Notes: a model not told the origin generated them from the sequence alone. A stretch of 64,000 bases of DNA from RH-AL1 sp965249685 (GCA_965249685.1 CBDFMN010000003.1:1736001-1800000); one strand, 5' to 3'; shown: positions 17,914 to 27,692, counted from the stretch's first letter. A program made the numbers and translations.

Positions 17914-18926
17914 TCTGCGGCTTCCTTACGATCCGGCGCATAGACCCTGGTCGGGGCAGGCAGGCCGCAGCCGGTTCCGTCCGTCACCACGACCTCGTCC
18001 TCCCAGGGCAGGCGATAGCGGCCGGCGACCAGGTCGTGCATGAATGTGTAGGGGCAATCGCCCGCCCCACCCTTTACGGCCGAATAGCCGCGGTGGCCGA
18101 GCTGATAGATGTTGTTCTCCACGCCCCAGTGCCGGCGTGCCTCGCGCACGAGGTCCGGCCGGACTTCCGCCGTGATGATCTCGTCCGCGCGTCCCGTCGT
18201 GCCATGCGCGATGATGCTGCCATCGAAATCGACCACCATCGCCTCGCCCATCGAGTCGAAGGTCCCGTCCGAGCCGCACATGCAGACGTTGGCGGTCACC
18301 ATCAGGTTGTGGAAGGCGTTGGCCTGGTTGGTGAACCGCCAGGATTCGCGGATGGGCGCGGTGTAGCCGGCCGTTCGCAGCATGATCTCGGCGCCCTTGT
18401 AGGCGCATTCCCGCGCCATCTCGGGGAACATGCCGTCGTGGCAGATGATGAGCGCCAGCTTGCAGCCGCGCGGCCCGTCAATGACAGGGATGCCGACGTC
18501 GCCCGGCTCCCACGGCTCGACGGGTACCCAAGGGTGCATCTTGCGGTAGTAGAGACGGACCGCGCCGGTGTCGTCGATCACCAAGCCGACGTTGTAGGGG
18601 TTGCCGTGCGGGTTGAACTCCATGATGGAGAAACAACCCCAGATCCGGTTTTCGACGCAGGCCTGCTTGAAGGCCGCGACCTCCGGACCATCCATGCGGC
18701 ACATGATGGCGGGATCGGTGTTCATGGACAGGCCGTGCAGCGCATATTCGGGGAACACGACAAGGTCCATCGTACCCAGGTTGCGTCGCGCCTTGGCAAC
18801 GGTCTCGACGATCTTGCGCGTCTGCCGCGCCAGGTCCTGGGGCGTGTCGACCTGTTCGAGCTTCGCCTGAACAAGGCCGATGACGACGCCGTTCGGCGAT
18901 TTGTTCAGCCCACCCAATCCGTTCAT
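17910..18926 (-). CDS. amiF: Formamidase (AmiF-type carbon-nitrogen hydrolase)
   Basis: A 338-residue nitrilase-superfamily amidase, close in length to AmiF (334). The catalytic triad is visible: E60 in VVFPEYALHGL, K129 in YYRKMHPW, C162 in LALIICHDGMFPE. The N-terminus (GLNKSPNGVVIGLVQ) and the GDVGIPVIDGPRGCK and RTAGYTAPIRESW stretches favour formamidase (formamide to formate and ammonia) over general aliphatic amidases, though the two are close relatives. AAGGA lies 7 nt before ATG 18926. It overlaps the biuret-hydrolase-like gene downstream and a small open frame upstream, each by ATGA. Nearby is an oxalate/formate-type transporter gene. Confidence 0.83.
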   Translation of the reverse strand: MNGLGGLNKSPNGVVIGLVQAKLEQVDTPQDLARQTRKIVETVAKARRNLGTMDLVVFPEYALHGLSMNTDPAIMCRMDGPEVAAFKQACVENRIWGCFSIMEFNPHGNPYNVGLVIDDTGAVRLYYRKMHPWVPVEPWEPGDVGIPVIDGPRGCKLALIICHDGMFPEMARECAYKGAEIMLRTAGYTAPIRESWRFTNQANAFHNLMVTANVCMCGSDGTFDSMGEAMVVDFDGSIIAHGTTGRADEIITAEVRPDLVREARRHWGVENNIYQLGHRGYSAVKGGAGDCPYTFMHDLVAGRYRLPWEDEVVVTDGTGCGLPAPTRVYAPDRKEAAE

Positions 18927-19183
18927 GCACCATCCTTCGCCGCCATCGCTGGTTGGGCCGGTGTCAGCAGGATTCGTGCCGCCGCTGAAGATGGCGCGGG
19001 GCGCCTGTCCAAGGTCTTCGCCAGTCCCATGCTCTCGCCGGGCACCTGCGCGAGACCGCCGACGTCCTGGTCCACTCGGACGCAGGTGTCGCGGAATAGC
19101 GACCGAAAGCTGGCATCGGCGCTGAAGATATCGCCCAGCGTCTCTGGCAATGGCGGCAGGCGATCTGCCAACCTGAGAGCCAT
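18923..19183 (-). CDS. Small hypothetical protein upstream of and coupled to formamidase
   Basis: A possible 86-residue cytosolic protein beginning MALRLADRLPPLPETLGD and ending in a TGA that overlaps the formamidase ATG (ATGA, 18923-18926). AGGAA lies about 9 nt before ATG 19183. The first half is plausible protein (an FSADASFRSLFRDTCVRVDQDV helix-rich stretch); the second half is Ala/Pro-rich. No family is recognised. The coupling is the main evidence that it is real. It could instead be a leader region read by chance. Confidence 0.4.
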   Translation of the reverse strand: MALRLADRLPPLPETLGDIFSADASFRSLFRDTCVRVDQDVGGLAQVPGESMGLAKTLDRRPAPSSAAARILLTPAQPAMAAKDGA

Positions 19184-19377
19184 CCGACGCTGTTCCTGGC
19201 GGGAACCCGACCCCTGCCGGGCCGCTTGAGGGAGCAATCTGCAAAACCATCAGGACGCCGCTTCCCGGGGCCTCCGTCGGGGCCGATCGACGATTGGCGG
19301 CCGCGTCTCGTTCCGCCCCTCGCCACAGCAGAGGCCGGTCCCGGCCCACGCCTAAGAAGAGTTCAGGAGAGTTCACG

Positions 19378-21069
19378 ATGGTGGACATCGCGACCGTCGA
19401 TTCAATGTCCGCGCGCCGCGGGGCGGCAGTTTTGCTCGAGGTGCTGCGCAGCGAGGGCGTTCACCACATCTTCGGCAATCCCGGCACGACGGAACTCGCC
19501 CTCATGGACGCGCTTACGGGCGCGCCGGACATCGAGTATATCTGGGGCCTGCAGGAAGCGAGCGTGGTGGCGATGGCCGACGGTTACGCTCAGGCGGCCG
19601 GTCGGCCCGGTTTCGTCAATCTCCACACTGCAGGCGGGCTCGGCCATGGCATGGGCGCGATCCTCAACGCGCAGGTCTCCAACACGCCTCTGGTGGTGAC
19701 GGCCGGCCAGCAGGACCTGCGCCACAATCTGACCGACCCGCTCCTGTCCGGAGACCTCGTCAAGATTGCCGAGCCTGCCGTCAAATGGGCGCGGGAGGTC
19801 ACCCATGCCGACCAATTGCCGGTGCTGCTGCGCCGCGCCTTCCATGATTGTACGGCCGCACCGAGCGGGCCGGTGTTCCTTTCTCTGCCGATGAACGTCA
19901 TGGAAGGCATGACGACGGTCGGTATCGCCGACGTGTCGAGGATCGACTGCAGGGCGGTCGCCGGGTCGCTCGACACCTTGAGCGATATGCTGGCGGCGTT
20001 GACACCCGGCAAGCTCGCGCTCATCGCCGGCGACGAGATCTCCGCCTCCGGCGCCAGCGCCGAGACAGTGGCGCTGGCCGAAGGGCTGGGGGCGCCGGTG
20101 TTCGGCTCGTCCTGGCCGGCACACATCCCCTTTCCCACCTCTCACCCGCTCTGGGCCGGCAACCTGCCGACGAAAGCGAGCGAGATCCGCGCCCGCCTCG
20201 AATCGTTCGACGCCATTCTGGGGCTCGGCGGCAAATCGCTCATAACGATCCTCTATTCCGAAGGGCCAGCCGTACCGCCAACCTGCAAAGTGCTGCAGCT
20301 CTCGGCCGATGTGACCGACCTCGGCCGCACCTATTCGACGGCGCTTTCGGTTCTCGGCGACATCAAGGCATCGCTCGCCGTGTTGCTGCCGATGCTGGAC
20401 CGCAAGGTGGCGCGGCACCGTCCCGCCATAATGGACCTGCGGGAAGCTGCGGAGGTGCGCCGCGGCGAGCGCCTCGCGGCCTTGCGGGCCAGGGCGCAGG
20501 CCGAGTATGACGCGCCGGTGACGACGCCGTTGGTCGCCGCCGAGCAGGTGACGCGGGCCATCGGTCCGCACGTGGCGATCGTTGACGAGGCGATCGCAAC
20601 CTCTCTCCACGTGCGCTCCTTCCTCAACTCCTCCTCCTCGCGGCAATATTCGATGGTGCGCGGCGGCGGCCTCGGCTGGGGCATGCCGGCCGCGGTCGGC
20701 ACCTCGCTGGGGCTTGGCCGAGAGCCGGTGGTCGCGCTGGTCGGCGACGGCGCCTCCATGTATTCGCCGCAGGCTTTGTGGACCGCCGCGCGCGAAAAGC
20801 TGCCGGTGACTTTCGTCGTTATGAACAATCGCGAATACAACGTGCTGAAGAACTTCATGAAGGCGCAACCGGACTATCTCAGCGCCCGCGCGAACCGCTT
20901 CATCGCCATGGACCTCGTCGATCCGTCGATCGACTTTCTGGCGCTGGCGAAGGCCATGGGTGTCGCCGCGCGCCGAGTCGGGCGCGCCGGCGACATCGCG
21001 GGCGCGGTGGAGGACGGCATCGCCTCCGGCATGCCGAACCTGATCGAGGTGCCGATCGCGGTGGCTTAG
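19378..21069 (+). CDS. Thiamine-diphosphate enzyme, benzoylformate decarboxylase-like
   Basis: A 563-residue protein with the three ThDP-enzyme domains. The PYR domain has FGNPGTTELALMDAL and the catalytic Glu in LQEASVVAMADGYAQ. The middle domain follows, and the PP domain has VVALVGDGASMYSPQALWTAAREKLPVTFVVMNN, the GDG-to-NN motif. Compared with Pseudomonas benzoylformate decarboxylase, His in NLHTAGG and His in IPFPTSHP are kept, while the active-site Ser is Thr (NPGTTE). It probably decarboxylates a 2-keto acid to an aldehyde; the substrate may differ from benzoylformate. AGGAGA precedes ATG 19378. It diverges from the formamidase operon. Confidence 0.8.
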   Translation: MVDIATVDSMSARRGAAVLLEVLRSEGVHHIFGNPGTTELALMDALTGAPDIEYIWGLQEASVVAMADGYAQAAGRPGFVNLHTAGGLGHGMGAILNAQVSNTPLVVTAGQQDLRHNLTDPLLSGDLVKIAEPAVKWAREVTHADQLPVLLRRAFHDCTAAPSGPVFLSLPMNVMEGMTTVGIADVSRIDCRAVAGSLDTLSDMLAALTPGKLALIAGDEISASGASAETVALAEGLGAPVFGSSWPAHIPFPTSHPLWAGNLPTKASEIRARLESFDAILGLGGKSLITILYSEGPAVPPTCKVLQLSADVTDLGRTYSTALSVLGDIKASLAVLLPMLDRKVARHRPAIMDLREAAEVRRGERLAALRARAQAEYDAPVTTPLVAAEQVTRAIGPHVAIVDEAIATSLHVRSFLNSSSSRQYSMVRGGGLGWGMPAAVGTSLGLGREPVVALVGDGASMYSPQALWTAAREKLPVTFVVMNNREYNVLKNFMKAQPDYLSARANRFIAMDLVDPSIDFLALAKAMGVAARRVGRAGDIAGAVEDGIASGMPNLIEVPIAVA

Positions 21070-21330
21070 CGACGGCGCGCGAAGACCAGAAGCGGATCGC
21101 CTCGCGCGTGTCGTCCACCGACGTGACGATGGACGGCGTTGGTCGTGGCCCAAGGGCAGCGCGAAGCCGAACACGGCGGCGGGACGATTGAAGGAAATGC
21201 TGCCGCTAAGCCCGTGACAGGCTATGTTTGATGTCCGCGAGCGGCGGGGACGCCGCAGTCTGCCGCCTCATCGATGCCGCAAGTGCAAGTCCTGCTTGCC
21301 GCATCGAACGCGAAAGCCACGGAGACCGAC

Positions 21331-22212
21331 ATGAACGATGTCCGCCCTTCGATCGAAGCCTTCTTCGACGAAGCCACCAACACGGTGAGCTATCTTGTCG
21401 CCGATCCGGGCACGCGGCGGGCTGTGATCATCGATCCCGTGTTGGATTACGACGCGGCTTCGGGGGAAGTGGACACCCGCTCGGTCGAGAGGATCCTCGC
21501 CGCCGTCGACAGGAACGGCCTGGGCGTCGACTGGGTCCTCGAGACCCACGCCCATGCCGACCATCTCTCGGGCGCGCCCCTCATCAAGTTACGGACGGGG
21601 GCGCCGATCGGCATCGGCGAGCACATCCGCGACGTCCAACGCCTCCTCCGTCCGCTGTTCAACGCGGATGACGTCAAGCCGAACGGCGGCGACTTCGACC
21701 GCCTGTTCGCAGACAGCGAACGTTTTCGCATCGGCAACCTCGAGATCGAGGTCCTGCACGTTCCCGGTCATACGCCGGCGGACGTCGCCTACAGAATAGC
21801 CGATGCCGTCTTCGTCGGCGACAGCCTCTTCATGCCGGACTACGGGACGGCCCGCGCAGACTTCCCCGGCGGCGACGCACGGCACCTGTTCCGATCGATA
21901 CGCCGGCTGCTCGACCTTCCACCGGAAACGCGCCTCTTCATGTGTCATGACTACAAGGCGCCGGGCCGCGACCTCTACGCTTGGGAAAGCACGGTGGCGG
22001 CGCAGCGTACCACCAATCGGCACGTCCGCGATGGGATCGCGGAAGACGAGTTCGTGGCCATGCGCGAGGCCCGTGACGCGACCCTCTCGACGCCAAAGCT
22101 GCTGCTCCCCTCCATCCAGGTGAACATCAGGGCAGGCCGCTTTCCTCCGACTGCATCGAACGGCGTCAGCTATCTCCTCATCCCGGTCAAGCCGAAGGCC
22201 AGGTCGGCGTGA
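21331..22212 (+). CDS. MBL-fold metallo-hydrolase, persulfide dioxygenase (ETHE1/Blh)-like
   Basis: A 293-residue metallo-beta-lactamase-fold protein. VLETHAHADHLSGA is the metal motif HxHxDH, VPGHTPADVAY the third-ligand region, VFVGDSLFMPDYGTARADFPGGDA the Asp region, and FMCHDYKAPG the last His. The DYGTARADFPGG stretch is typical of ETHE1/Blh persulfide dioxygenases, which oxidise glutathione persulfide to sulfite, rather than of glyoxalase II. ATG 21331 is preceded by GGAG. It follows the ThDP enzyme gene on the same strand after about 260 nt. A link to sulfur released elsewhere is possible but not shown. Confidence 0.78.
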   Translation: MNDVRPSIEAFFDEATNTVSYLVADPGTRRAVIIDPVLDYDAASGEVDTRSVERILAAVDRNGLGVDWVLETHAHADHLSGAPLIKLRTGAPIGIGEHIRDVQRLLRPLFNADDVKPNGGDFDRLFADSERFRIGNLEIEVLHVPGHTPADVAYRIADAVFVGDSLFMPDYGTARADFPGGDARHLFRSIRRLLDLPPETRLFMCHDYKAPGRDLYAWESTVAAQRTTNRHVRDGIAEDEFVAMREARDATLSTPKLLLPSIQVNIRAGRFPPTASNGVSYLLIPVKPKARSA

Positions 22213-22269
22213 AGGACGTCACCGCCTCGTCGATGAAGTCCGGTCTTGGCGCAGGCGCGGCCGCAGAGA

Positions 22270-23556
22270 TCACGCGTGGGCGAGATGAAAGCGCTTTGTC
22301 GCCGGACGCAGGACGAGAAGGACGAGAGCCAGTGCGAGCACGTTGACGCCCGTCGCGAGGTAGAGGACGGCGTTCCAATTGCCCGTCGCCGCAACCACGA
22401 TGGAGCCAAGCGGCACCAGGAAGCCCGCAGCGCCCTTGGCGGTGTAGAGCACGGCCGAGTTCGTGGTCGCGTATTTCGTGCCGAAAATATCGGTGCACAT
22501 GGCCGGGAACAGGCTGAAGATCTCGCCCCAGCAGAAGAAGATCATGCCGACGCAAAGCACGAAGCCCCAGGGATGCGAGCCGGCGACGGTGAGGGCGAAA
22601 TAGGCCCCAGCCCCCAAAGCGAAAGAAATAGCCATGGTCTCCCAGACGCCGATCTTGTCGGCGATCCACCCGAACAGGGGACGTGCGATCCCATTCATCA
22701 CGTTCGCGAAGATGAGCGCGAACGCCAGCGTCGTCGCCGACCCGACCAGCGGGACGTCGGACACGCGGTAAGAGCTGCCGATCGTGGTGAGGTTCGCGGT
22801 GGTCATCAGGCCGCCGGCGCACATCAAGAGGTCGAGCACATAGAGCAGCCAGAAGATTGGGCTGGCCACCATCTGACGTGTGGTAAAGCTGTTCGACGCC
22901 TGCGGCGAAGCCGCGACGGACAAAGTGGACTGAGGCGTTTGGACGGCAGCGGGATGGCGGATGAACACGGCCGCGAGTAGGACGATCACGCCTTGCAACA
23001 GGCCAAACCAGATGAAGGCCTGAGCATAACCGGATGATTCGATCACCATCTTGATCGGGATGATGGTGAGGGCCGCGCCCGCACCGAAACCGCCGGCTAC
23101 GAGCCCGACCGCGAGGCCCCGATTATCTTTGAACCATTTCACAGCCGTACCGACAGCGGTGCAGTAGATCGCGCCCGAACCGAGGCCAGACAGCGCGCCC
23201 CCAACCCAAAGCCCTTCGATGGACGTCGTGAAGCCGTTGACGATCCAGCCGAGGGCGACCAGCACCGCTCCGAAGCCCATGATGACCCGCGGCCCGTTCC
23301 TCGGACCGATCCGGTCCACCAGCGCCCCCATGAGCGGGGTGGCCCACGTCTCGAATGCGACGAAGATCGTGAACGCGATCTGAATCTCTGCGAGGGTCCA
23401 ATCGACGTGAGACGCGTGCAACGGGAGCACGAAGACCGACCACCCGTACTGAAGGTTGGCGATCATGACCATGGCGAGAACGCTCAGCATCAGATATCGC
23501 CAGCGCAAGCTACCTGTCTGGTCCGAGCCAGCCGCCTTCACGGTTTCCGTGATCAT
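22270..23556 (-). CDS. MFS transporter, oxalate/formate antiporter (OFA) type
   Basis: A 428-residue carrier with about twelve hydrophobic helices. IANLQYGWSVFVLPL in the first helix, AFETWATPLMGALVDRIGPR between helices 2 and 3, GLGSGAIYCTAVGTAVKWFKDNRGLAVGL and MNGIARPLFGWIADKIG in the second half match the OFA family, whose model is Oxalobacter OxlT. It probably moves oxalate, formate or a related small organic acid across the inner membrane. AGGA precedes ATG 23556. The position beside formamidase (which makes formate) and a 2-keto-acid decarboxylase suggests handling of small carboxylates. The substrate is inferred. Confidence 0.82.
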   Translation of the reverse strand: MITETVKAAGSDQTGSLRWRYLMLSVLAMVMIANLQYGWSVFVLPLHASHVDWTLAEIQIAFTIFVAFETWATPLMGALVDRIGPRNGPRVIMGFGAVLVALGWIVNGFTTSIEGLWVGGALSGLGSGAIYCTAVGTAVKWFKDNRGLAVGLVAGGFGAGAALTIIPIKMVIESSGYAQAFIWFGLLQGVIVLLAAVFIRHPAAVQTPQSTLSVAASPQASNSFTTRQMVASPIFWLLYVLDLLMCAGGLMTTANLTTIGSSYRVSDVPLVGSATTLAFALIFANVMNGIARPLFGWIADKIGVWETMAISFALGAGAYFALTVAGSHPWGFVLCVGMIFFCWGEIFSLFPAMCTDIFGTKYATTNSAVLYTAKGAAGFLVPLGSIVVAATGNWNAVLYLATGVNVLALALVLLVLRPATKRFHLAHA

Positions 23557-23775
23557 TGAAAATCCTGATTCATTTGCGTTTGTCCCACGCCTCGCGTTGT
23601 CGCGCGAAGGCGAAGACATCTACGGACGTGAACGCTACCCTTCAGCGTGCCCGAGGAGGCGGCGTTCGGCGAAAGCCCTACGCCTGACATGGTTCCGCCG
23701 CTTCCGACCAGGACCGACCAAACCGCGTGGCTGCTATGCGTTCTCTAGTGGGTGAAAGGAGATAGCAGCAGTAAG

Positions 23776-25489
23776 AGTTATTCGCGGGCTACGGATCGGC
23801 GAGGTGAACGAGCCCGACTTGACACCCGTGCCGCGCTACTTCAACGGCGTCGTCTAATCGACCGATCAGGCGCTTAACCATGCGCCCACCAAAAGCGTGT
23901 CGTTCGTGGCGAGTTCAGGCAACACGTTCGCCAACCTTGCGCCCGCCAGTACCTGTTGGATCTCGACAATGTGTCTGTCGCCAATCCTGCCGGAACGGTC
24001 AGCGTCCCAGCCATCGGTTACGATTGGCGCACTAGCGTTAATGGCACAACCTGGACGGATATCCCGGCTGGAGCCGGCGCCAATCAACAAAACGGCGCGT
24101 CGCACGTCCTCTCCTACGCTACAACAGCGGCGGCGCGCGTTCTGGTTCAGCTAGTGGCGAGCTACGTCGACAATGGTGGCAGCGCCGAGACGGCCACGTC
24201 CCCAACCTGGAACCTCGTCGTCCGCACCGGTGCAGGCAACGCGACGGTCGGCGCCGACAAGTCGGACGGTCATGGCGGCACCTACGTCGACGTCCTCTTC
24301 GGGATGAACGGAAACGACGCGATCAGCGCCGGCGCCGGGATGACTTCCTATTCGGAGGCGCCGGCAATGACGCGCTGAACGGTGGAGCCGGCAATGACCA
24401 CATGAGGGTGGTGCCGGTAACGACACCCACGCCGTGGAAAGTCTCGGCGGTAAAATCGTTGAGGTCGCCGGATAGGGGATCGACACGGTGCAGGCGGTTC
24501 TAAACAGCTACTCGCTGGCTACCGTTGCCAATGTCGAGAATCTGGCGTTCAGCGGGGTCGGAGCCTTCATCGGCACCGGCAACGCGCTTGCCGTGACCGG
24601 TGGCTCAGGTAACGATACGTTGGACGGTGGCAGCGCCGGCAACGACATTCTGGTAGGCTTGCTTGGCGACGATACCTACCTCGTCGATCATACCGGCGTC
24701 ACGATCCGGGAGAATATCAACGAGGGAAATGATACGGTCGAGACCACGCTGAACAGCTACTCCCTGGCGAGCTTCGTCAACGTCGAAAACCTCAACTTCG
24801 TCGGTGCGGGGGCGTTTTTCGGCGCCGGCAACGCGCTTGCCAATACCATCACCGGCGGCTTAGGCAACGACGTGCTGGACGGCGGCAGCGCCGGTACCGA
24901 CGTGTTGGTGGGTTCGCGCGGCGACGACACCTACATCGTCAGCCACCTCGGCATGACGATCGCCGAGACCCTAAACGAGGGGACCGACACCGTCCAGACC
25001 ACATTGGGTAGCTACTCTCTGGCGGGGCTGACGAACGTCGAGAACCTGACGTTCGCTGGTTCGGGCTTCACGGCTTTAAACGGCGTGGGAAACGCGTCCG
25101 ACAACGTCCTGACAGGGGGACGCGGCAACGATACGCTAAGCGGTCTCGGCGGCATCTATACGTTGATCGGTGGAAACGGCAACGATACGGCCGTCTTCTC
25201 AGGCCAGGCGTTCAACTATGCCTTCTCGCACGATGCCGTCGATAACCTCATGATTGCCGACGAGCGCTCTGGAGCGCCGGATGGGGCCGATACGGTCATC
25301 GGAGTCGAAAACGCCCAGTTCGGCGCCCACAGCTTCAGACTGATCGTTCCCGCCAGCGACTTCGATGGGGCAAATACCCTCAATGGGACGGGCGGGTCCG
25401 ACATCCTTCTAGGGTTCGGTGGCAACGACCCCCTGTTCGCGAGCAACGGGACCGACCTGATGGTGGGCGGGGCTGAGCGCCTGCGTTGA
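23776..25489 (+). pseudogene. Decayed RTX-type exoprotein gene (Ca-binding repeat region)
   Basis: Pieces of one large secreted protein are spread over several frames. The 5' remnant reads LRIGEVNEPDLTPVPRYFNGVV, then a TAA near 23857, then TDQALNHAPTKSVSFVASSG. A frame change near 23950 leads to DLDNVSVANPAG and an Ig-like region; others follow near 24345-24415, and a TAG lies near 24476. From 24488 a 333-codon frame carries calcium-binding RTX nonapeptides (GGSGNDTLDGG, GGLGNDVLDGG, GGRGNDTLSGLGG) and three copies of a NSYSLA...NVENL repeat. The C-terminus stops early. The start resembles the end of a heme-peroxidase-like domain found upstream of RTX repeats, which is a recollection. The main domain is lost. 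Confidence 0.75.
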
Positions 25490-25573
25490 CGCCCGCATCT
25501 CGCCGGGGCTAGTCCTTGATCTCATGGCAAATACGGCGGGCCGAGGCTCTCCGTCCGGGGAGAGGAGGCGGGC

Positions 25574-26197
25574 ATGTCGCAGCACGGCTCGATGGTTCGT
25601 TCAGGTCTCGCGGTCGTCGGCCTTGCGCTGTCGGGCCTGGTTGACGCGCATGCCTCCGCCGCTTTGGCGCGCAGAACTCCCCCCGCGGTTCGCGCCTATG
25701 GGTACCAAACCATGATGGCCCAAGCCGCTGATGGCGGCGACCCGAGGCCGGCGTCCGGCCCGACTGACGCACCGGGCGGCAAGCCCGCAACCTCCCCGAC
25801 GGACACGAGCCGACCCCCGAGCGGCACGCAGGCGACCGTCGTGGGCTTCAATGCGCTGGAAGGCGTCATAAGCAAGAGCGTCCGCAGCAAGACGGGCAAC
25901 GAGGACATGGGCCGCATCGTCGACGTGCTCGTTGGCGCCAACGGACAAGTTCGCGCAGCCGTGATCGACTTCGGCGGCTTTCTCGGCGTCGGCAGCCGCA
26001 AGGTCGCGGTCGACTGGAAGGTGCTCGACTTCACCGACAGCATCAAGAGCGGCAACGCGAAGGTCCTGCTCAGCCGCGACCAGGTTCGCCAATCGCCCGA
26101 GTACAAGCCTGGTGAGCCTGTGGTCATCCTCGAGGACTCGAGGTCGAGCGGCGCCACGCCGCCGGCCAGTGGTACAGTCGACGCGCCGACGCATTGA
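25574..26197 (+). CDS. Exported PRC-barrel domain protein
   Basis: A 207-residue protein with an N-terminal export signal (SGLAVVGLALSGLVDAHASA), a Pro/Thr/Ser-rich linker (about 50-92), and a PRC-barrel domain (about 95-175) with GFNALEGVISKSVRSKTGNEDMGRIVDVLV, RAAVIDFGGFLGVGSRKVAVDW and the ending SGNAKVLLSRDQVRQSPEYKPGEP. Exported PRC-barrel proteins are common in alphaproteobacteria; their role is unclear. A strong SD (GAGGAGG) lies about 6 nt before the ATG. It lies 84 nt after the RTX pseudogene. Confidence 0.85.
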   Translation: MSQHGSMVRSGLAVVGLALSGLVDAHASAALARRTPPAVRAYGYQTMMAQAADGGDPRPASGPTDAPGGKPATSPTDTSRPPSGTQATVVGFNALEGVISKSVRSKTGNEDMGRIVDVLVGANGQVRAAVIDFGGFLGVGSRKVAVDWKVLDFTDSIKSGNAKVLLSRDQVRQSPEYKPGEPVVILEDSRSSGATPPASGTVDAPTH

Positions 26198-26272
26198 TCG
26201 AAGTCCAGGCCGCACCCAATCCAGGCGGTCTGCGTCCAAGCCATCCTCAAGGCGGTGCCGAGAGGTTCCTGC

Positions 26273-27550
26273 ATGTCGACCTCTGATCCGCCTCGCACAC
26301 CATTTCGCGGCACAGCCCCGCCTGCTGGCGGGCAATTCGAGCCTTCCAGGAGTGGGGCAGGGCTCGATTGGCTGACGTTCTTTTGCGCCAACCTACAGAC
26401 GGGGTTCGGCGCCTTCGTCTCGGTCTATCTTACCTCGGAGAAGTGGACACAGACCGATATCGGTCTGGTCCTTATGGTCGGCGGCTTGGTCGGTCTTGTC
26501 GGACAAATGCCCGGGGGGCTCCTGGTGGACGCCTCCCGGTCGAAGGTCCTGCTCGCAGGCGCGGCAGTCGTGGGAATCGGCGTAGCGGCAATGGCGATGG
26601 CGCTCGACTCGATGTTTGCCGTCATCCTCTTCGCCTGGGTTCTGCATGCGGCGGCGAGTTGCGTGCTCAACCCGTCGATCACCACGATCAGCCTTGGCCT
26701 CGTCGGCTACGAGCGGATCGGCTCACGGCTGGGCCGCAATGCGATGTTCGCGTCGGCAGGCAACGCGCTCGGCGCAGCGGGGATGGGCGCTTGCGGCTAC
26801 TATCTCTCCAACCGCGCCGTCTTCTTCGTGACAGCTGCCCTGGCCGTGCCGGCCTTCCTCGCGCTCTGGCGTCTAGGTCGCGCGCCGCTCGCCACGCCGG
26901 TTGACCCCTCGCCTCCGGAGCGGGAACGTACCAGCCCGGCAGAATGGAAGGGCCTCCTCTACAACCGCCCGCTGATCGCCCTCGCAATTATCACGGCCCT
27001 CTTCACGCTGAGCAACGCAGCGATGCTGCCGCTCCTGGGAAGCGTCATGACCTTGCGTTCGGCGCGATCGCCGACGCTTCTCATCGCCGCTTGCATCATC
27101 GTCCCCCAAATAATCGTGGCGGTGCTCTCGCCGTTCGTCGGCCGAAGGGCACAGGTCTGGGGACGTCGGCCTCTGCTCATCGCGGGAATGGCGGCCTTGC
27201 CTCTGCGCGGGTTCTGCCTTGGCTTCGCCACGGACCCGCACCTCTTCGTCCTAATCCAGGTGCTCGACGGCATCTCGTCGGCCGTCCTAGGGGTGATGAT
27301 CCCGCTGATTGCTGCCGATGCGACGCGCAAGACGGGGAGCTACGCGCTCGCGCAAGGCCTGGTGGGCACGGCGATCGGGCTCGGCGGCTCGTTCAGTGCA
27401 ACCGTGGCCGGCATCATGACGGACCGTGTCGGCAGCGCCTACGCGTTCGACGGACTGACGGCGATCGGCGTCGTCGGCCTCGTCGCGACGCTCATCCTGA
27501 TGCCCGAGACGCGTCCAGAGGTGGGTCGGGCACCAGTGGCCTCGCGATGA
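26273..27550 (+). CDS. MFS transporter
   Basis: A 425-residue major facilitator with about twelve helices. WLTFFCANLQTGFGAFVSVYL opens helix 1, and GLVGQMPGGLLVDASRSK is the loop 2-3 motif (GxxxD...R). A second half starts near AEWKGLLYNRPLIALAIITALF. It resembles the drug/metabolite MFS group in which the partner is not known; a multidrug or siderophore exporter role is possible. ATG 26273 has GAGG 7 nt upstream. It is followed on the same strand by an ABC exporter gene and an FMN reductase gene. Confidence 0.82.
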   Translation: MSTSDPPRTPFRGTAPPAGGQFEPSRSGAGLDWLTFFCANLQTGFGAFVSVYLTSEKWTQTDIGLVLMVGGLVGLVGQMPGGLLVDASRSKVLLAGAAVVGIGVAAMAMALDSMFAVILFAWVLHAAASCVLNPSITTISLGLVGYERIGSRLGRNAMFASAGNALGAAGMGACGYYLSNRAVFFVTAALAVPAFLALWRLGRAPLATPVDPSPPERERTSPAEWKGLLYNRPLIALAIITALFTLSNAAMLPLLGSVMTLRSARSPTLLIAACIIVPQIIVAVLSPFVGRRAQVWGRRPLLIAGMAALPLRGFCLGFATDPHLFVLIQVLDGISSAVLGVMIPLIAADATRKTGSYALAQGLVGTAIGLGGSFSATVAGIMTDRVGSAYAFDGLTAIGVVGLVATLILMPETRPEVGRAPVASR

Positions 27551-27692
27551 TTCCGTGTTCTGGCACGATTTAAGGATTGGTTCCGCCTCGGAGCCGGCAA
27601 CCCGGGGGTGCGCCAGGAGGTTACCGTTTCGCTGGCAGTGCTATCGTGCACACGCCGGGGCATCTGTCCGCGTGGGCTGGAGGGGTAAGCCG

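Noticed and set aside
19402..21174. 590-codon minus-strand frame opposite the ThDP enzyme gene
   Set aside because: It is a high-GC antisense shadow; the plus strand carries complete ThDP motifs and an SD.
23956..24378. Stand-alone 140-residue protein in the RTX region
   Set aside because: It is an internal piece of the broken RTX gene; sequence before and after it continues the same protein in other frames.
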